Program-made: the position numbers and the translations under genes
Notes under the pieces: model-generated
The model's database searches: none
Told to the model about the DNA's origin: nothing
Seen by the model: the letters and a program-made list of their open reading frames with translations, nothing else
Shown here: in pieces, positions 1 to 7,990 of the stretch
How positions within the stretch are numbered: position 1 is the first letter of the stretch
How the letters are laid out: each line of letters starts with the position of its first letter
Origin: Actinomyces sp. Marseille-P3109
GTDB taxonomy: Bacteria; Actinomycetota; Actinomycetes; Actinomycetales; Actinomycetaceae
Reading direction: 5' to 3'
Length of the DNA stretch: 64,000 bases
Assembly (NCBI RefSeq): GCF_900323545.1
Contig: NZ_OOHN01000008.1
Span: forward strand, 1,988,450 to 2,052,449

Positions 1-2
1 TG

Positions 3-140
3 GAGGGCCTGACCAACCGGCGCATCGCCCGGAAGCTCGGCATCTCGGAGAACACCGTGCGCATCTACGTCTCCGAGGTCCTCCACCGCCTCGGCCACAC
101 CTCGCGCACCGAGCTCATCGCCGCCGCCCTGGGGAACTAG
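3..140 (+). CDS. LuxR-type response regulator, C-terminal end (partial)
   Basis: The window opens inside a reading frame whose last 45 residues form a GerE/LuxR helix-turn-helix. The stretch LTNRRIARKLGISENTVRIY is followed by VSEVLHRLGHTSRTELIAAAL and a TAG stop. This is the DNA-binding half of NarL/FixJ-type response regulators, which bind promoter DNA when their N-terminal receiver domain is phosphorylated by a partner histidine kinase. The receiver domain and the kinase would lie to the left of the window, so the signal cannot be inferred. It ends 63 bases before menB, which has its own promoter, so the two are probably separate transcription units. Confidence 0.85.
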   Translation, partial: EGLTNRRIARKLGISENTVRIYVSEVLHRLGHTSRTELIAAALGN

Positions 141-203
141 AATGCCGCGGCGGTCAGCACCGGTGGCCTGGGGCGGAGGAATCCCACACCCTACGCTGGG
201 GCC

Positions 204-1304
204 ATGAACGCCACTCCCACCCCGGCCCACCCGCTGCCGCGCCACGTCTCAGAGATCTTCGACCCCGCTCGCTGGCGTGAGGTGCCCGGCTTCGACCACA
301 CCGGGTCCAGCACTCAGGCCGCCGAGGCACCCCGGGCGGAAGCCCTCACGGACGTCACCTACCACCGGGGCTGTGTCCGCGATGAGAACGGAACCTGGCT
401 CACGGACCTGCCGGTGGTCCGGGTGGCCTTCAATCGCCCCGAGGTACGCAATGCCTTCCGCCCCCGGACCGTCGACGAGCTCTACCGGGTCCTGGACCAC
501 GCGCGCATGAGCGGCGACGTCGGCGCCGTCATCCTCACCGGCAACGGCCCCTCCCCACGCGACGGCGGCTGGGCCTTCTCCTCCGGAGGCGACCAGCGCA
601 TCCGCGGCCGGGACGGCTACCGCTACGAGCGGGACCAGGCGCCCGATGCCCCCGACGCGCCGGCTACGACCACTGGCGATGCGGATGCCGGAACCTACAG
701 CCACGAGGCCGACGTCGCAGCCGCCCAGGCCCGGCTCGACACCGCAAGGGCCGGGCGCCTCCACATCCTGGAGGTCCAGCGCCTCATCCGCACCATGCCC
801 AAGGCCGTCATCGCCGCCGTGCCGGGCTGGGCGGCAGGCGGCGGACACAGCCTCAACGTCGTATGCGACCTGTCCCTGGCCTCCATCGAGCACGCGCGCT
901 TCAAGCAGACCGACGCAGACGTCGGCAGCTTCGACGCCGGCTACGGCTCAGCGCTCCTGGCCCGCCAGGTCGGGGACAAGCGTGCCCGCGAGATCTTCTT
1001 CCTGGCCCGCACCTACGACGCCGTCACCGCCGAGCGCTGGGGGGTCGTCAACGAGGCGGTCCCCCACGCCGAGCTCGAGGAGCGGGCCCTGGAGTACGCG
1101 GCCACGGTGGCGGGCAAGTCCCCGCAGGCCATCCGCATGCTCAAGCTCGCCTTCAACCTGGCCGACGACGGCCTGGCCGGCCAGCAGGTGTTCGCAGGCG
1201 AGGCCACGCGCCTGGCCTACATGACCGATGAGGCGGTCGAGGGGCGCGACGCATTCCTCCAACGCCGTACCCCCGACTGGTCGCCTTTCCCTTACTACTT
1301 CTGA
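204..1304 (+). CDS. menB: 1,4-dihydroxy-2-naphthoyl-CoA synthase
   Basis: MenB closes the second ring of menaquinone by converting o-succinylbenzoyl-CoA to 1,4-dihydroxy-2-naphthoyl-CoA. The crotonase fold is clear. The oxyanion-hole stretch SSGGDQR is at about residues 126-132, GWAAGGGHSL at about 208-217, VGSFDAGYGS at about 240-249, and the protein ends in the typical WSPFPYYF. At 366 residues it is longer than usual actinobacterial MenB (about 310). The extra length is mainly an Asp/Ala/Pro-rich insertion at about residues 141-185, just after the substrate loop. The start has no Shine-Dalgarno sequence. A TACGCT -10 element at 192-197 lies six bases upstream, so the mRNA is probably leaderless. 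menA and menE lie 4-8 kb downstream on the other strand. Confidence 0.95.
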   Translation: MNATPTPAHPLPRHVSEIFDPARWREVPGFDHTGSSTQAAEAPRAEALTDVTYHRGCVRDENGTWLTDLPVVRVAFNRPEVRNAFRPRTVDELYRVLDHARMSGDVGAVILTGNGPSPRDGGWAFSSGGDQRIRGRDGYRYERDQAPDAPDAPATTTGDADAGTYSHEADVAAAQARLDTARAGRLHILEVQRLIRTMPKAVIAAVPGWAAGGGHSLNVVCDLSLASIEHARFKQTDADVGSFDAGYGSALLARQVGDKRAREIFFLARTYDAVTAERWGVVNEAVPHAELEERALEYAATVAGKSPQAIRMLKLAFNLADDGLAGQQVFAGEATRLAYMTDEAVEGRDAFLQRRTPDWSPFPYYF

Positions 1305-2218
1305 TGCAGAGACGACATCCATTCTTCGTCCCCGGTTCGCGATGACCACCAGTCACCGCAGGCGCCAAGACCGGACATCAACCATGGGACCGGATTCCTC
1401 ATGCTGGAGATGGCCTCGAAAAGCCGAATCCAGGTGAGCGCCACAACGGATAGGGCGAATAGCGGGACAAGAGTTCCCAGCATTTTCTATGCCATAAGAG
1501 AAAAAGCACTCACCATTTTTTTCTCACCATGACGGGAGCTGTTCGCGATTCCCCAAGCCTAGGGACGAATGCTTGGGAAACCGCGGCAGGACGGACGATC
1601 GCCCCACAGGCACTGACATTCGTCAGTACCGAGGCCAGACCCCCGAAGGCGACTTTCTTGTTAGCTGCATCACACATGATGTGCCTGTCCCGCCTCTCCC
1701 AACCCCGGGAGGACTGGGAGGAACGGACCCGGTCGATGGCTCGGCACCTGGCCAGGGTCACCAGCCAGGCACCCGCGCCACCCCTTGGACAAGGCGCCCC
1801 GCGCGAGGCCGGAGGCCCGGCACAGCTTCTCGATACCGGGCACCGAGCGCCGGCAGTTGATGAAGGAGCATGCGAAGAAGTCGACCGGGGCGACCTTGCC
1901 GGCGCGATCCCTCTGGAGCAGGGCTCATTGCCGGGCGTGTTGAGCCAGGAGACTGTGCCGTCGAGGACGGGGAAGCAACCCGCAGTCTCCAAACGTGGTG
2001 GCCCGGGCTGGCGGCCCCGAGAAGGAGTCGCTGTGAAGGAGGCGGTCGGTGCGGACCTGGAGAGGAGCCGGGCAGACGGCGTTGGAGAGCGGCGTCGCAT
2101 CTCCTCGCTTCTGAGACGTGCGGGTGTCATGGCTTCTGAGACGCCGGCAGGGTGGGCCGCCGGGGGCGCGAGACGTGACCGAGACTCGATCCCACTGCCG
2201 GGACCCCTTCAGGTCGGC
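1305..2218. other. about 0.9 kb without a supportable gene
   Basis: Several long open frames run on both strands here, but none has a credible start, codon usage or recognisable domain. One minus-strand stretch near 1760-1920 reads like protein (APVDFFACSFINCRRSVPGI), yet it has a stop just upstream, no start codon, and degenerates into low-complexity sequence. Base composition is less extreme than in neighbouring genes (for example AT-rich around 1480-1530). The region lies between menB and a decayed DipZ/CcdA gene and looks like eroded DNA. Confidence 0.5.
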
Positions 2219-2331
2219 TACTGCACGAGGATGGGGTTGTACTGACCAGGGGTTGTCCATACTGCACGAGACCCCGACCTTCGTAGAGTGCCCCCACCTG
2301 CCGGCCAGTAGCACCCCACCCTCGTGCAGTA
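2219..2331. repeat. short inverted-repeat element with three TACTGCACGAG copies
   Basis: The 11-mer TACTGCACGAG occurs at 2219-2229 and 2260-2270 on the plus strand, and as its complement at 2321-2331. The first and last copies extend outward into about 32-base arms (2219-2250 and 2300-2331) that match at about 26 positions when one is inverted, sharing TGGGGT and TACTG blocks. The 113-bp unit has no open frame. It sits exactly where the minus-strand DipZ/CcdA remnant loses similarity, so it may be a small mobile or REP/MITE-like repeat that inserted there. A related 10-mer (TACTGCACGA) recurs at 56551-56560. The mobile interpretation is inference. Confidence 0.55.
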
Positions 2332-2332
2332 T

Positions 2333-2899
2333 GCGCTGGGTGCTGCCAGAACGACCAAGCACACCCCTTCGACGACGCGATCAACGACCCCAGCACCATC
2401 GTGTCAGCACCGATTCATCCAGCGGCACCCGCCACAGCGACGGCTGTGAGGACCGGGCCGGCGCAGGGTACGCCGGCCGCCCGCAACACTAGGCCGAGCA
2501 GGAACCCGTTCGAGGGATTCCTCGAGCTGCCGACACATGGAAGCGCGCGAAGAAACGTCCCAAAACCTCCATCCCCCTCGGCAGCAGCAGGCCCACGCCG
2601 ATGAGAGCGAGCATGACGATGCCGATACGCCGGATGAGGTACTACGGCAGGTGGAGCAGGCCCAGCAGGGTCGTCCCCAGCAGCATGAACACCGTGAAAC
2701 TGACCACAAGGACGCCTACCTCGAGGTAAGGATGAAAGCGGGAGGCGAGGCCGCCTCCGGACTCCTCGGCGTCACCGCGTGCGCCCTGCGCTCCCGCGGA
2801 GAGGAGGACGACGGGGAGTACGGGCAGAACGCACGGGGAGATACCCGCGATGAACCCTCCTAGCAGTCCGATGACCACCAGGCTAGAGATGGTTGTCAC
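2333..2899 (-). pseudogene. decayed DipZ/CcdA-type thiol-disulfide membrane protein
   Basis: The first 85 codons from the ATG at 2899 encode a typical CcdA/DsbD membrane start, including [18 protein letters not shown] with the Cys-Pro motif of the electron-transfer helix, then [16 protein letters not shown] at 2642-2644 breaks the frame. The same frame then continues YLIRRIGIVMLALIGVGLLLP. Near 2515-2525 the homology moves to another frame (GFLLGLVLRAAGVPCAGPV, the second Cys-Pro helix), which stops at 2415-2417. After about 2345 similarity is lost at the repeat element. Intact CcdA/DipZ proteins carry reducing equivalents across the membrane to periplasmic thioredoxin-like proteins and have about 240 to over 500 residues. 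Two stops plus a frameshift make this copy non-functional. The left boundary is uncertain. Confidence 0.85.
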
Positions 2900-3083
2900 G
2901 ATAATTCATCCTTTCGGTCCGTTTGTTGTTGCTAGTCTCGAAAGAGGTTCGGAGCCATCGGCAACGGGGATTGCCGAACAACACATAGCCGTCTATGACG
3001 ATCGTCACTCACGACGGGCGCCGTCGGACTCCCACATGAAACTTCCGTGAACAACACGGACGACGGCGACTCCGGATCCGCAT

Positions 3084-3101
3084 GTGCGGGACATCCCGCA
3101 C
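3084..3101. promoter_or_regulatory. 18-bp palindrome upstream of the lipoprotein gene
   Basis: GTGCGGGA-CA-TCCCGCAC is an inverted repeat with perfect 8-bp arms, 44 bases before the lipoprotein start. It could be an operator or the base of a short leader hairpin. No regulator gene is adjacent, so assignment is open. Confidence 0.4.
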
Positions 3102-3145
3102 TGGCTCGTACTGACACTGCACCAGCAACCGCATAAGGAGAACTC

Positions 3146-3586
3146 ATGCGATCCACCGCTACACGTGCCAAGACCCTCGCCGCCTCACTCCTCATCGTCA
3201 CCGCCGGACTCGGTCTGGCCGCCTGCTCCGGCTCCGGCTCGAGCGACTCGACCACCCCCGCCACCGAGAAGACGGCCGGCAAAACCAGCGACGGTGGCTC
3301 CGCCACCCCCGGCGCTGACAGCAAGGTGTCTGATGGTGCCGGCAGCACGGGCGGCGCGGGCGAGGGCTCCGCGAAGCCCGGTGGTGACAGCCAGCAGGGC
3401 GGCTCCGACAGCAGCGCGGACACCCAGGGCGGTTCCGACAGTCAGGGTGGCTCTGGCAGCCAGGGAGGCTCCGGCTCCGTTCAGGGCGACAACCCCGAGG
3501 GCCACCAGGGTGGTGCCGACAGCAGCGCCGACAGCCAGCAGGGTGGTGGCTCCACCGGCGGCTCCGAGCAGGGCGGCGGCAACTGA
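3146..3586 (+). CDS. Gly/Ser-rich secreted lipoprotein, unknown function
   Basis: The 146-residue product begins with a lipoprotein signal peptide: basic MRSTATRAK, a hydrophobic core, then lipobox LAAC with the acylated Cys near residue 26. The rest is low-complexity and hydrophilic, rich in Gly, Ser, Gln and Asp, with recurring QGGSDS/QGGSGS-like units from about residue 85 to the end. It has no recognised domain. The protein is therefore probably an extended, disordered surface-anchored chain. A good AAGGAG lies nine bases before the ATG, and a strong hairpin follows the stop, so this is a single-gene unit. It faces away from the decayed DipZ/CcdA gene. Function is unknown. Confidence 0.8.
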   Translation: MRSTATRAKTLAASLLIVTAGLGLAACSGSGSSDSTTPATEKTAGKTSDGGSATPGADSKVSDGAGSTGGAGEGSAKPGGDSQQGGSDSSADTQGGSDSQGGSGSQGGSGSVQGDNPEGHQGGADSSADSQQGGGSTGGSEQGGGN

Positions 3587-3610
3587 ACCGGTAGACCCGC
3601 TTACCCATTC

Positions 3611-3654
3611 GGCGAGGGCCTCGTCACAGTGTCAGCTGTGGCGAGGCCCTCGCC
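3611..3654. terminator. strong hairpin terminator
   Basis: GGCGAGGGCCTCG and CGAGGCCCTCGCC flank a TCACAG/CTGTGG inner stem with a short loop. The near-perfect 19-bp stem begins 24 bases after the lipoprotein stop. There is no U-tract, as is common in high-GC actinobacteria. Confidence 0.8.
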
Positions 3655-3869
3655 GTACCACCTTCACCGGTCTTCCTCCGGTTCCTCCGCCCGGCGCGAG
3701 GAGCGCGACGAGCACCGGGTAACGAAAGCGTTGCGACCGAACCGCCTCTCATGCCAGGCTTCCGAAGGCCGGGCCGGTGGACAACGGACGACTAGGACAC
3801 CGTTCGAACTGCAAGCCGTCCGCCGGCCCGGCCACCGCACTGTTCGTTCCCCGACACCTGGAGGCACCC

Positions 3870-4451
3870 ATGCTGTCCACCCTGCTGGAGAAGACCGAGC
3901 CCTCACGACGACGGATCGGGACCGCGATCATCGTCGGCATCATCGGAGGGTTCTTCTCCGCCATCGTCAAGTTCGGCTGGGAGGTCCCCTTCCCGCCCCG
4001 CACCCCGGAGCGCAACGCGACGAACCCGCCTCAGAGGCTCCTGGAGCAGCTGGGCATGACTCCGGAGCAGTCGCACACCAGCGCCACCTTCAACGGCAAC
4101 GAGGGCCTGCCGATCTACTCCTTCATCATCCACTTCAGCTTCGCGATCGTCTTCGCCGTCTTCTACTGCGTCATGGCCGAGTACTACAGATCGATCACGC
4201 TATGGCAGGGGGCCGCCTTCGGCCTGCTCGTGTGGGTGGGGGCGCACCTGGTGCTCATGCCGCTGACGGGCACGGTTCCCTCACCCTTCCCGTGGGTCGC
4301 CGGCGGGCAGACCTGGGCGGAGCACTTCTCCGAGGCGCTGGGGCATGTCATCTGGCTGTGGTCCATCGAGCTGGTGCGCCGCGACCTGCGCAACCGCATC
4401 ACCCACCAGCCCGACCCCTGGGTTCGGCTCGACGCCGAGTCGGCCCGCTGA
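3870..4451 (+). CDS. YagU-like (DUF1440) inner-membrane protein
   Basis: The 193-residue protein resembles the YagU/DUF1440 family. It has an N-terminal helix (IGTAIIVGIIGGFFSAIVKFGWEVPFPPRTPER), a short external loop, and further membrane helices around residues 85-110 and 115-140. Near the C-terminus comes a HVIWLWSIELVRRDLR segment. YagU of Escherichia coli has been linked to acid resistance; the biochemical role is unknown. The start at 3870 is chosen because GGAGG lies six bases upstream; the open frame itself extends further 5'. A perfect terminator follows, so it is monocistronic. Confidence 0.8.
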   Translation: MLSTLLEKTEPSRRRIGTAIIVGIIGGFFSAIVKFGWEVPFPPRTPERNATNPPQRLLEQLGMTPEQSHTSATFNGNEGLPIYSFIIHFSFAIVFAVFYCVMAEYYRSITLWQGAAFGLLVWVGAHLVLMPLTGTVPSPFPWVAGGQTWAEHFSEALGHVIWLWSIELVRRDLRNRITHQPDPWVRLDAESAR

Positions 4452-4481
4452 GCCGCAGCGGTTTCCCGCGACCCCCATAGT

Positions 4482-4516
4482 GTGGGCTGCACCGTTATTA
4501 CGGTGCAGCCCACATC
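4482..4516. terminator. perfect 15-bp hairpin terminator
   Basis: TGTGGGCTGCACCGT and its exact complement are separated by a four-base TATT loop, about 30 bases after the YagU stop. It would end transcription from the left; menA is far enough away not to need it. Confidence 0.8.
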
Positions 4517-4868
4517 GTTCGACAGTATCGTTAAGCGACTCCAGGACGGGCATCGCCTTGCCGGAGATATCCCTTGTACTCCGCCCAGTCCACAATCTGG
4601 CGCCAAGCCAGTGCCACGCGCCTTGCGCCTGCGAGCCCAGACACACCAACACTTCGCAAACCCGGAATCTGACAACCCCTAGCAGTCATGATCGGAGGGT
4701 AGTAGGTATTCAAGAATTCTTCCTCACCACCTTCCTCCGGCTCCCATGATCTCCAGTCGGAAGACACGCACAGAGTCGCCGTGACTACAGCATTCGATTC
4801 AGTGCACTTCGATCCGACACGCCGGTCTCACACGGGATCGCGACAGGTCGACAGAGTCAAGGAAGACC
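4517..4868. other. gene-free stretch between yagU and menA
   Basis: About 350 bases between two convergent genes. The only open frame of note (minus strand, 4531-4767) has no homology I recognise and no ribosome site. I see no RNA gene. It probably holds the 3' untranslated region of menA. Confidence 0.5.
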
Positions 4869-5849
4869 TCACAGAGTGATGATGACGGTGGCGGCTGCGA
4901 CGGCGAGGCCGTAGGCGAGCTCGAGGAGTCCGGCGTCGCGCAGGGAGCTGATGAGGGAGCGTCCCCGGGCACCGGCGCGTACCGGGGCGGTGGCTCGCCG
5001 GACCAGCGGAAGCAGCAGGAGCGGAACACCCACTGCGATCAGCAGGCTCAGCAGCGGGCTGATGCTGCCTCCGCCGTCGGCGGGACTGGCGGACCCGGTC
5101 TCACGCGCCCATAGAAGCCCGACCGCACCCAACAGCAACGGCAGGTGGACCATGCCTGAGAAGGCGCGGCGAGTACCTCGCTCCCCCAGACGAACAGCCA
5201 GAGTCATCTTGCCGTGTGCGGGGTCGGTGTCGATGTCGCGCAGGTTGTTGACCATGAGCAGGGAGCAGGCGAGCAGGCCGATCCCGCAGGCCGAGGGCCA
5301 CAGCCAGCCCGGGACCGTGCCGACCTGGACGTAGGTGGTCCCCACGGTGGCCACCAGACCGAAGAAGACGAAGACGAAGACCTCGCCCAGGCCCGCGTAG
5401 CCGTAGGGGTGGGATCCGCCGGTGTAGAACCAGGCGGCGGCGATCGCGGCGGCGCCGACGATCAGCAGCCACCACTGGCCGCTCAGGGCCAGTAGCGCCA
5501 GCCCCAGGAGGGCTCCCAGGCCGAAGCAGCCGAAGGCGGCGAGCTTGACGGTGCGGGGGGCGACCTGCCCGGAGGCGGTCAGGCGCGGTGGCCCGGTGCG
5601 CTCGTCGTCGGTGCCGCGCACGCCGTCGGAGTAGTCGTTGGCCAGGTTGCAGCCGATCTGCAGCGCCAGGGCGATGCCCGCGGCCAGCAACGTGCGCACC
5701 ACGGAGAAGTCCCCCATCGCGGCGGCTGCCCCGGCGCCCAGGATGACGGGGGCGACAGCGGCCGGCAGGGTGCGCAGGCGCACCACCTCCGCCCAGCTGG
5801 TGGCGCGAGGTCCGCCGTCCTGTGCGCTCTCGACGCTCTCGCCGCTCAC
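4869..5849 (-). CDS. menA: 1,4-dihydroxy-2-naphthoate polyprenyltransferase
   Basis: MenA is an integral-membrane UbiA-family enzyme that joins a polyprenyl chain to 1,4-dihydroxy-2-naphthoate, giving demethylmenaquinone. Both Asp-rich prenyl-diphosphate/Mg sites are visible: NLANDYSDGVRGTDD at about residues 68-82 and NNLRDIDTD at about 201-209, separated by several hydrophobic helices. The length of 326 residues from the chosen start is normal. The GTG at 5849 is preferred over longer frames because GGAGAG lies just upstream and the protein then starts shortly before the conserved WAEVVRLRTLPAAVAPV. A TACCCT -10-like element lies further upstream, in the short gap shared with the divergent glycohydrolase gene. 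Confidence 0.95.
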   Translation of the reverse strand: MSGESVESAQDGGPRATSWAEVVRLRTLPAAVAPVILGAGAAAAMGDFSVVRTLLAAGIALALQIGCNLANDYSDGVRGTDDERTGPPRLTASGQVAPRTVKLAAFGCFGLGALLGLALLALSGQWWLLIVGAAAIAAAWFYTGGSHPYGYAGLGEVFVFVFFGLVATVGTTYVQVGTVPGWLWPSACGIGLLACSLLMVNNLRDIDTDPAHGKMTLAVRLGERGTRRAFSGMVHLPLLLGAVGLLWARETGSASPADGGGSISPLLSLLIAVGVPLLLLPLVRRATAPVRAGARGRSLISSLRDAGLLELAYGLAVAAATVIITL

Positions 5850-5972
5850 GACTCTCTCCAATCCTCTAGGGTAAGCGGCAGTGACCCTACCAGCGCCGTG
5901 GCCGGTGCCGGCACAGGAGCCGGTCCAGGAACGGCACCGCAGCCAGGACGCCTCATCGTCAGGAAGACCTCT

Positions 5973-7061
5973 GTGAGACACCCAGACCTTTGCCCCCACG
6001 ATCCCTCGGGCGAGCCTGCGCCCGGTCGCTCAGCGCGTGGTCCTTCGGTGCGCGAGCGTGCTCTGGGGGCGCTGACCGGCCTGGCCCTCGGCGACGCGCT
6101 GGGCATGCCCACCCAGTCCATGAGCCCGGAGCAGATCCGCCGGCACTACGGCACCATCACCGGCCTGCGCGACGCCGTCGCCGAGCAGCCCATCGCCCCC
6201 TCGATGCCGGCGGGCAGCGTCACGGACGACACCGAGCAGGCCCTCATCCTGGCCGGCCTCCTCATTGACGGCGGCGGCCACGTCGATCCTCACCACCTCG
6301 CCGAGGCCCTCCTGACCTGGGAGGACGACATGCGCGCCCGCGGCTCGCTCGACCTGCTGGGGCCCTCCACCAAGCATGCCCTCGAGCAGGTGCGCGCCGG
6401 CGCCGACCCTCGCCGCACCGGTCGGGAGGGCACCACCAACGGCGCCGCGATGCGGGTGTCCCCAGTGGGCATCGCCTTCTCCCTGAATACCGCGGACGAC
6501 GCCCTGGCCCGCGCCGTTCACGCCTCCTGCCTGGTCACCCACGACACCCGGCAGGGCTTCGAGGCCGCCGGTCTCATCGCCGCGGCGGTCAGTGCGGCCA
6601 TCGACGGCGCCGACGCCGGCTCCGCCCTGGAGGCGGCGCTGGACTTCGTGGTCGCCCACCCCCAGGAGGGCCACTGGACGGAGAAGGCCTCCGTCACCGC
6701 CCGCACCCGCCTGGCCCTGGAGAAGACCCGGGGCCTGCAGGGCGACGCCCTGGCCGACCATGTGCGCGAGTACGTCGGAACCTCGGTGGAGTCGGCCGAG
6801 TCAGTCCCCTGCGCCCTGGTCATCGTGCGCGAGTTCGCGCGGCGGCCCCTTGCCGGTCTGTGCTTCGCCGCCGAGCTCGGGGGCGACACCGACACCATCG
6901 CCGCGATGGCCGGCGCGATCCTGGGAGCGAGCGCGCCCCGTCTCCTTCCCGCCGAGCAGGTCCGGCAGGTGCTGGAGCGCTCCGGTTTGGAGCTCGCACC
7001 CGTCTGCGAGGCCCTGCTCGCGATCCGCTCGGAGCACGCACACCTCGGGAGGCGGTCATGA
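5973..7061 (+). CDS. ADP-ribosylglycohydrolase family protein (DraG/YegU-like)
   Basis: A DraG-fold hydrolase of 362 residues. The family cleaves N- or O-glycosidic ADP-ribose or related ribosyl bonds using two divalent metals. The metal ligands are evident: GDALGMPT (about 40-47), TDDTEQ (about 84-89) and GGDTDTIAAMAG near residue 303. The GTG start has AGGAAG six bases upstream, and the frame upstream is low-complexity. The stop overlaps the ATG of a PfkB-family kinase by four bases (ATGA), so the two are translationally coupled. This pairing recalls E. coli yegU-yegV, where the exact substrate is also unsettled. Free ribosyl-nucleoside or ADP-ribose-derived compounds are plausible substrates, rather than a modified protein. 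That is inference. Confidence 0.85.
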   Translation: MRHPDLCPHDPSGEPAPGRSARGPSVRERALGALTGLALGDALGMPTQSMSPEQIRRHYGTITGLRDAVAEQPIAPSMPAGSVTDDTEQALILAGLLIDGGGHVDPHHLAEALLTWEDDMRARGSLDLLGPSTKHALEQVRAGADPRRTGREGTTNGAAMRVSPVGIAFSLNTADDALARAVHASCLVTHDTRQGFEAAGLIAAAVSAAIDGADAGSALEAALDFVVAHPQEGHWTEKASVTARTRLALEKTRGLQGDALADHVREYVGTSVESAESVPCALVIVREFARRPLAGLCFAAELGGDTDTIAAMAGAILGASAPRLLPAEQVRQVLERSGLELAPVCEALLAIRSEHAHLGRRS

Positions 7062-7990
7062 CGGGACGAGTCATTCACACCGGTCAGGTTGTCATTGACC
7101 TGACCCTGCGCATCGAGGCGATTCCTGAGCCGGGCGGTGACGTGTTCGCCGACGAGGCGGGGATGGCCGTCGGCGGGGGCTTCAACGTGCTGGCTGCCGC
7201 CCGCAGGCTCGACGTCGAGACCCTGTACGCCGGTCCGCTCGGCGACGGCCCCTTCTCCGAGGCCGCCGCCAAGGCCCTGGAGAAGATCGGGGTGCCCCAT
7301 GTCGGGCCGCTCGCACCGGGCGACCTGGGGTACTGCGTCGCCATGACCGACGCCCGCGCCGAGCGCACCTTCGTCTCCACGCGCGGGGCCGAGACCCGGG
7401 GCCCGGTCGATGCCTTCGACCACCTGGACGTGCGCGACGACGACGTCCTGTACATCAGCGGCTACTCCCTGGCGGATGAGGCCTCCACTGCCGCGCTTGA
7501 GCGCCTGGCCGGCCGTCTGGCCGAGGCCCGGGCGGGTTGCGCGGCGCTGTTCGACGTCTCCCCCATGGTGGGCTCGGTTCCCATGAGCTCGCTGGAGCGC
7601 CTCGGTGAGATGGGTCCGATCTGGTCGCTCAATGAGCGCGAGGCCGGGCTGCTCGCGGGCCGCCTGGGGCTGGCCGTTGAGGCGGGTGACCACGGCGGCG
7701 CCTGCGAGGCGCTGTCGGCCAGGCTCGGGACGGTGCTGGTGCGGGCCGGGGCGCAGGGCTCCTGGTTCTCCGACGGCGACGCGGTGGTCCACACCCCGAG
7801 CATCCCGGTGACACCGGTGGACACCAACGGGGCCGGAGACGCGCACTCGGGTGTTCTTGCCGCGGCCCTGGCCCGCTCCATGGACCTGACGACGGCGCTG
7901 CGCTGGGCGAATGTGGCCGGTGCCCTGACGACGACGCGCTTCGGCCCGGCCACCTGCCCGAGCGAGGCGGAGATCAGGGCCCTGGCGTAG
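7058..7990 (+). CDS. PfkB/ribokinase-family carbohydrate or nucleoside kinase
   Basis: A 310-residue PfkB kinase, which would transfer phosphate from ATP to a sugar or nucleoside hydroxyl. Both signatures are present: the N-terminal GGGFNVLAAARRL near residues 39-51 and the C-terminal DTNGAGDAHSG near 255-265, with the catalytic Asp at about 261 in GAGD. It overlaps the upstream glycohydrolase by four bases, so one message probably makes both. The likely logic is release of a ribosyl compound followed by its phosphorylation. Its 3' end overlaps that of the convergent menE by 17 bases. Substrate cannot be told from sequence. Confidence 0.88.
   Translation: MTGRVIHTGQVVIDLTLRIEAIPEPGGDVFADEAGMAVGGGFNVLAAARRLDVETLYAGPLGDGPFSEAAAKALEKIGVPHVGPLAPGDLGYCVAMTDARAERTFVSTRGAETRGPVDAFDHLDVRDDDVLYISGYSLADEASTAALERLAGRLAEARAGCAALFDVSPMVGSVPMSSLERLGEMGPIWSLNEREAGLLAGRLGLAVEAGDHGGACEALSARLGTVLVRAGAQGSWFSDGDAVVHTPSIPVTPVDTNGAGDAHSGVLAAALARSMDLTTALRWANVAGALTTTRFGPATCPSEAEIRALA

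Noticed and set aside
1529-2245. Long open frames on both strands (plus 1529-2245, minus 1510-2130), including a protein-like minus-strand stretch near 1760-1920
   Set aside because: No ribosome site or start, no domain, low-complexity translation in all frames. The protein-like stretch has a stop immediately upstream.
3084-3722. Open frames on both strands overlapping the lipoprotein gene
   Set aside because: Shadows of the repetitive Gly/Ser coding; the lipoprotein frame has a signal peptide, a ribosome site and a terminator, the others none.
4531-4767. Minus-strand frame of 78 codons between yagU and menA
   Set aside because: Unremarkable sequence, no ribosome site, no homologue recognised; sits in the terminator-bearing gap.
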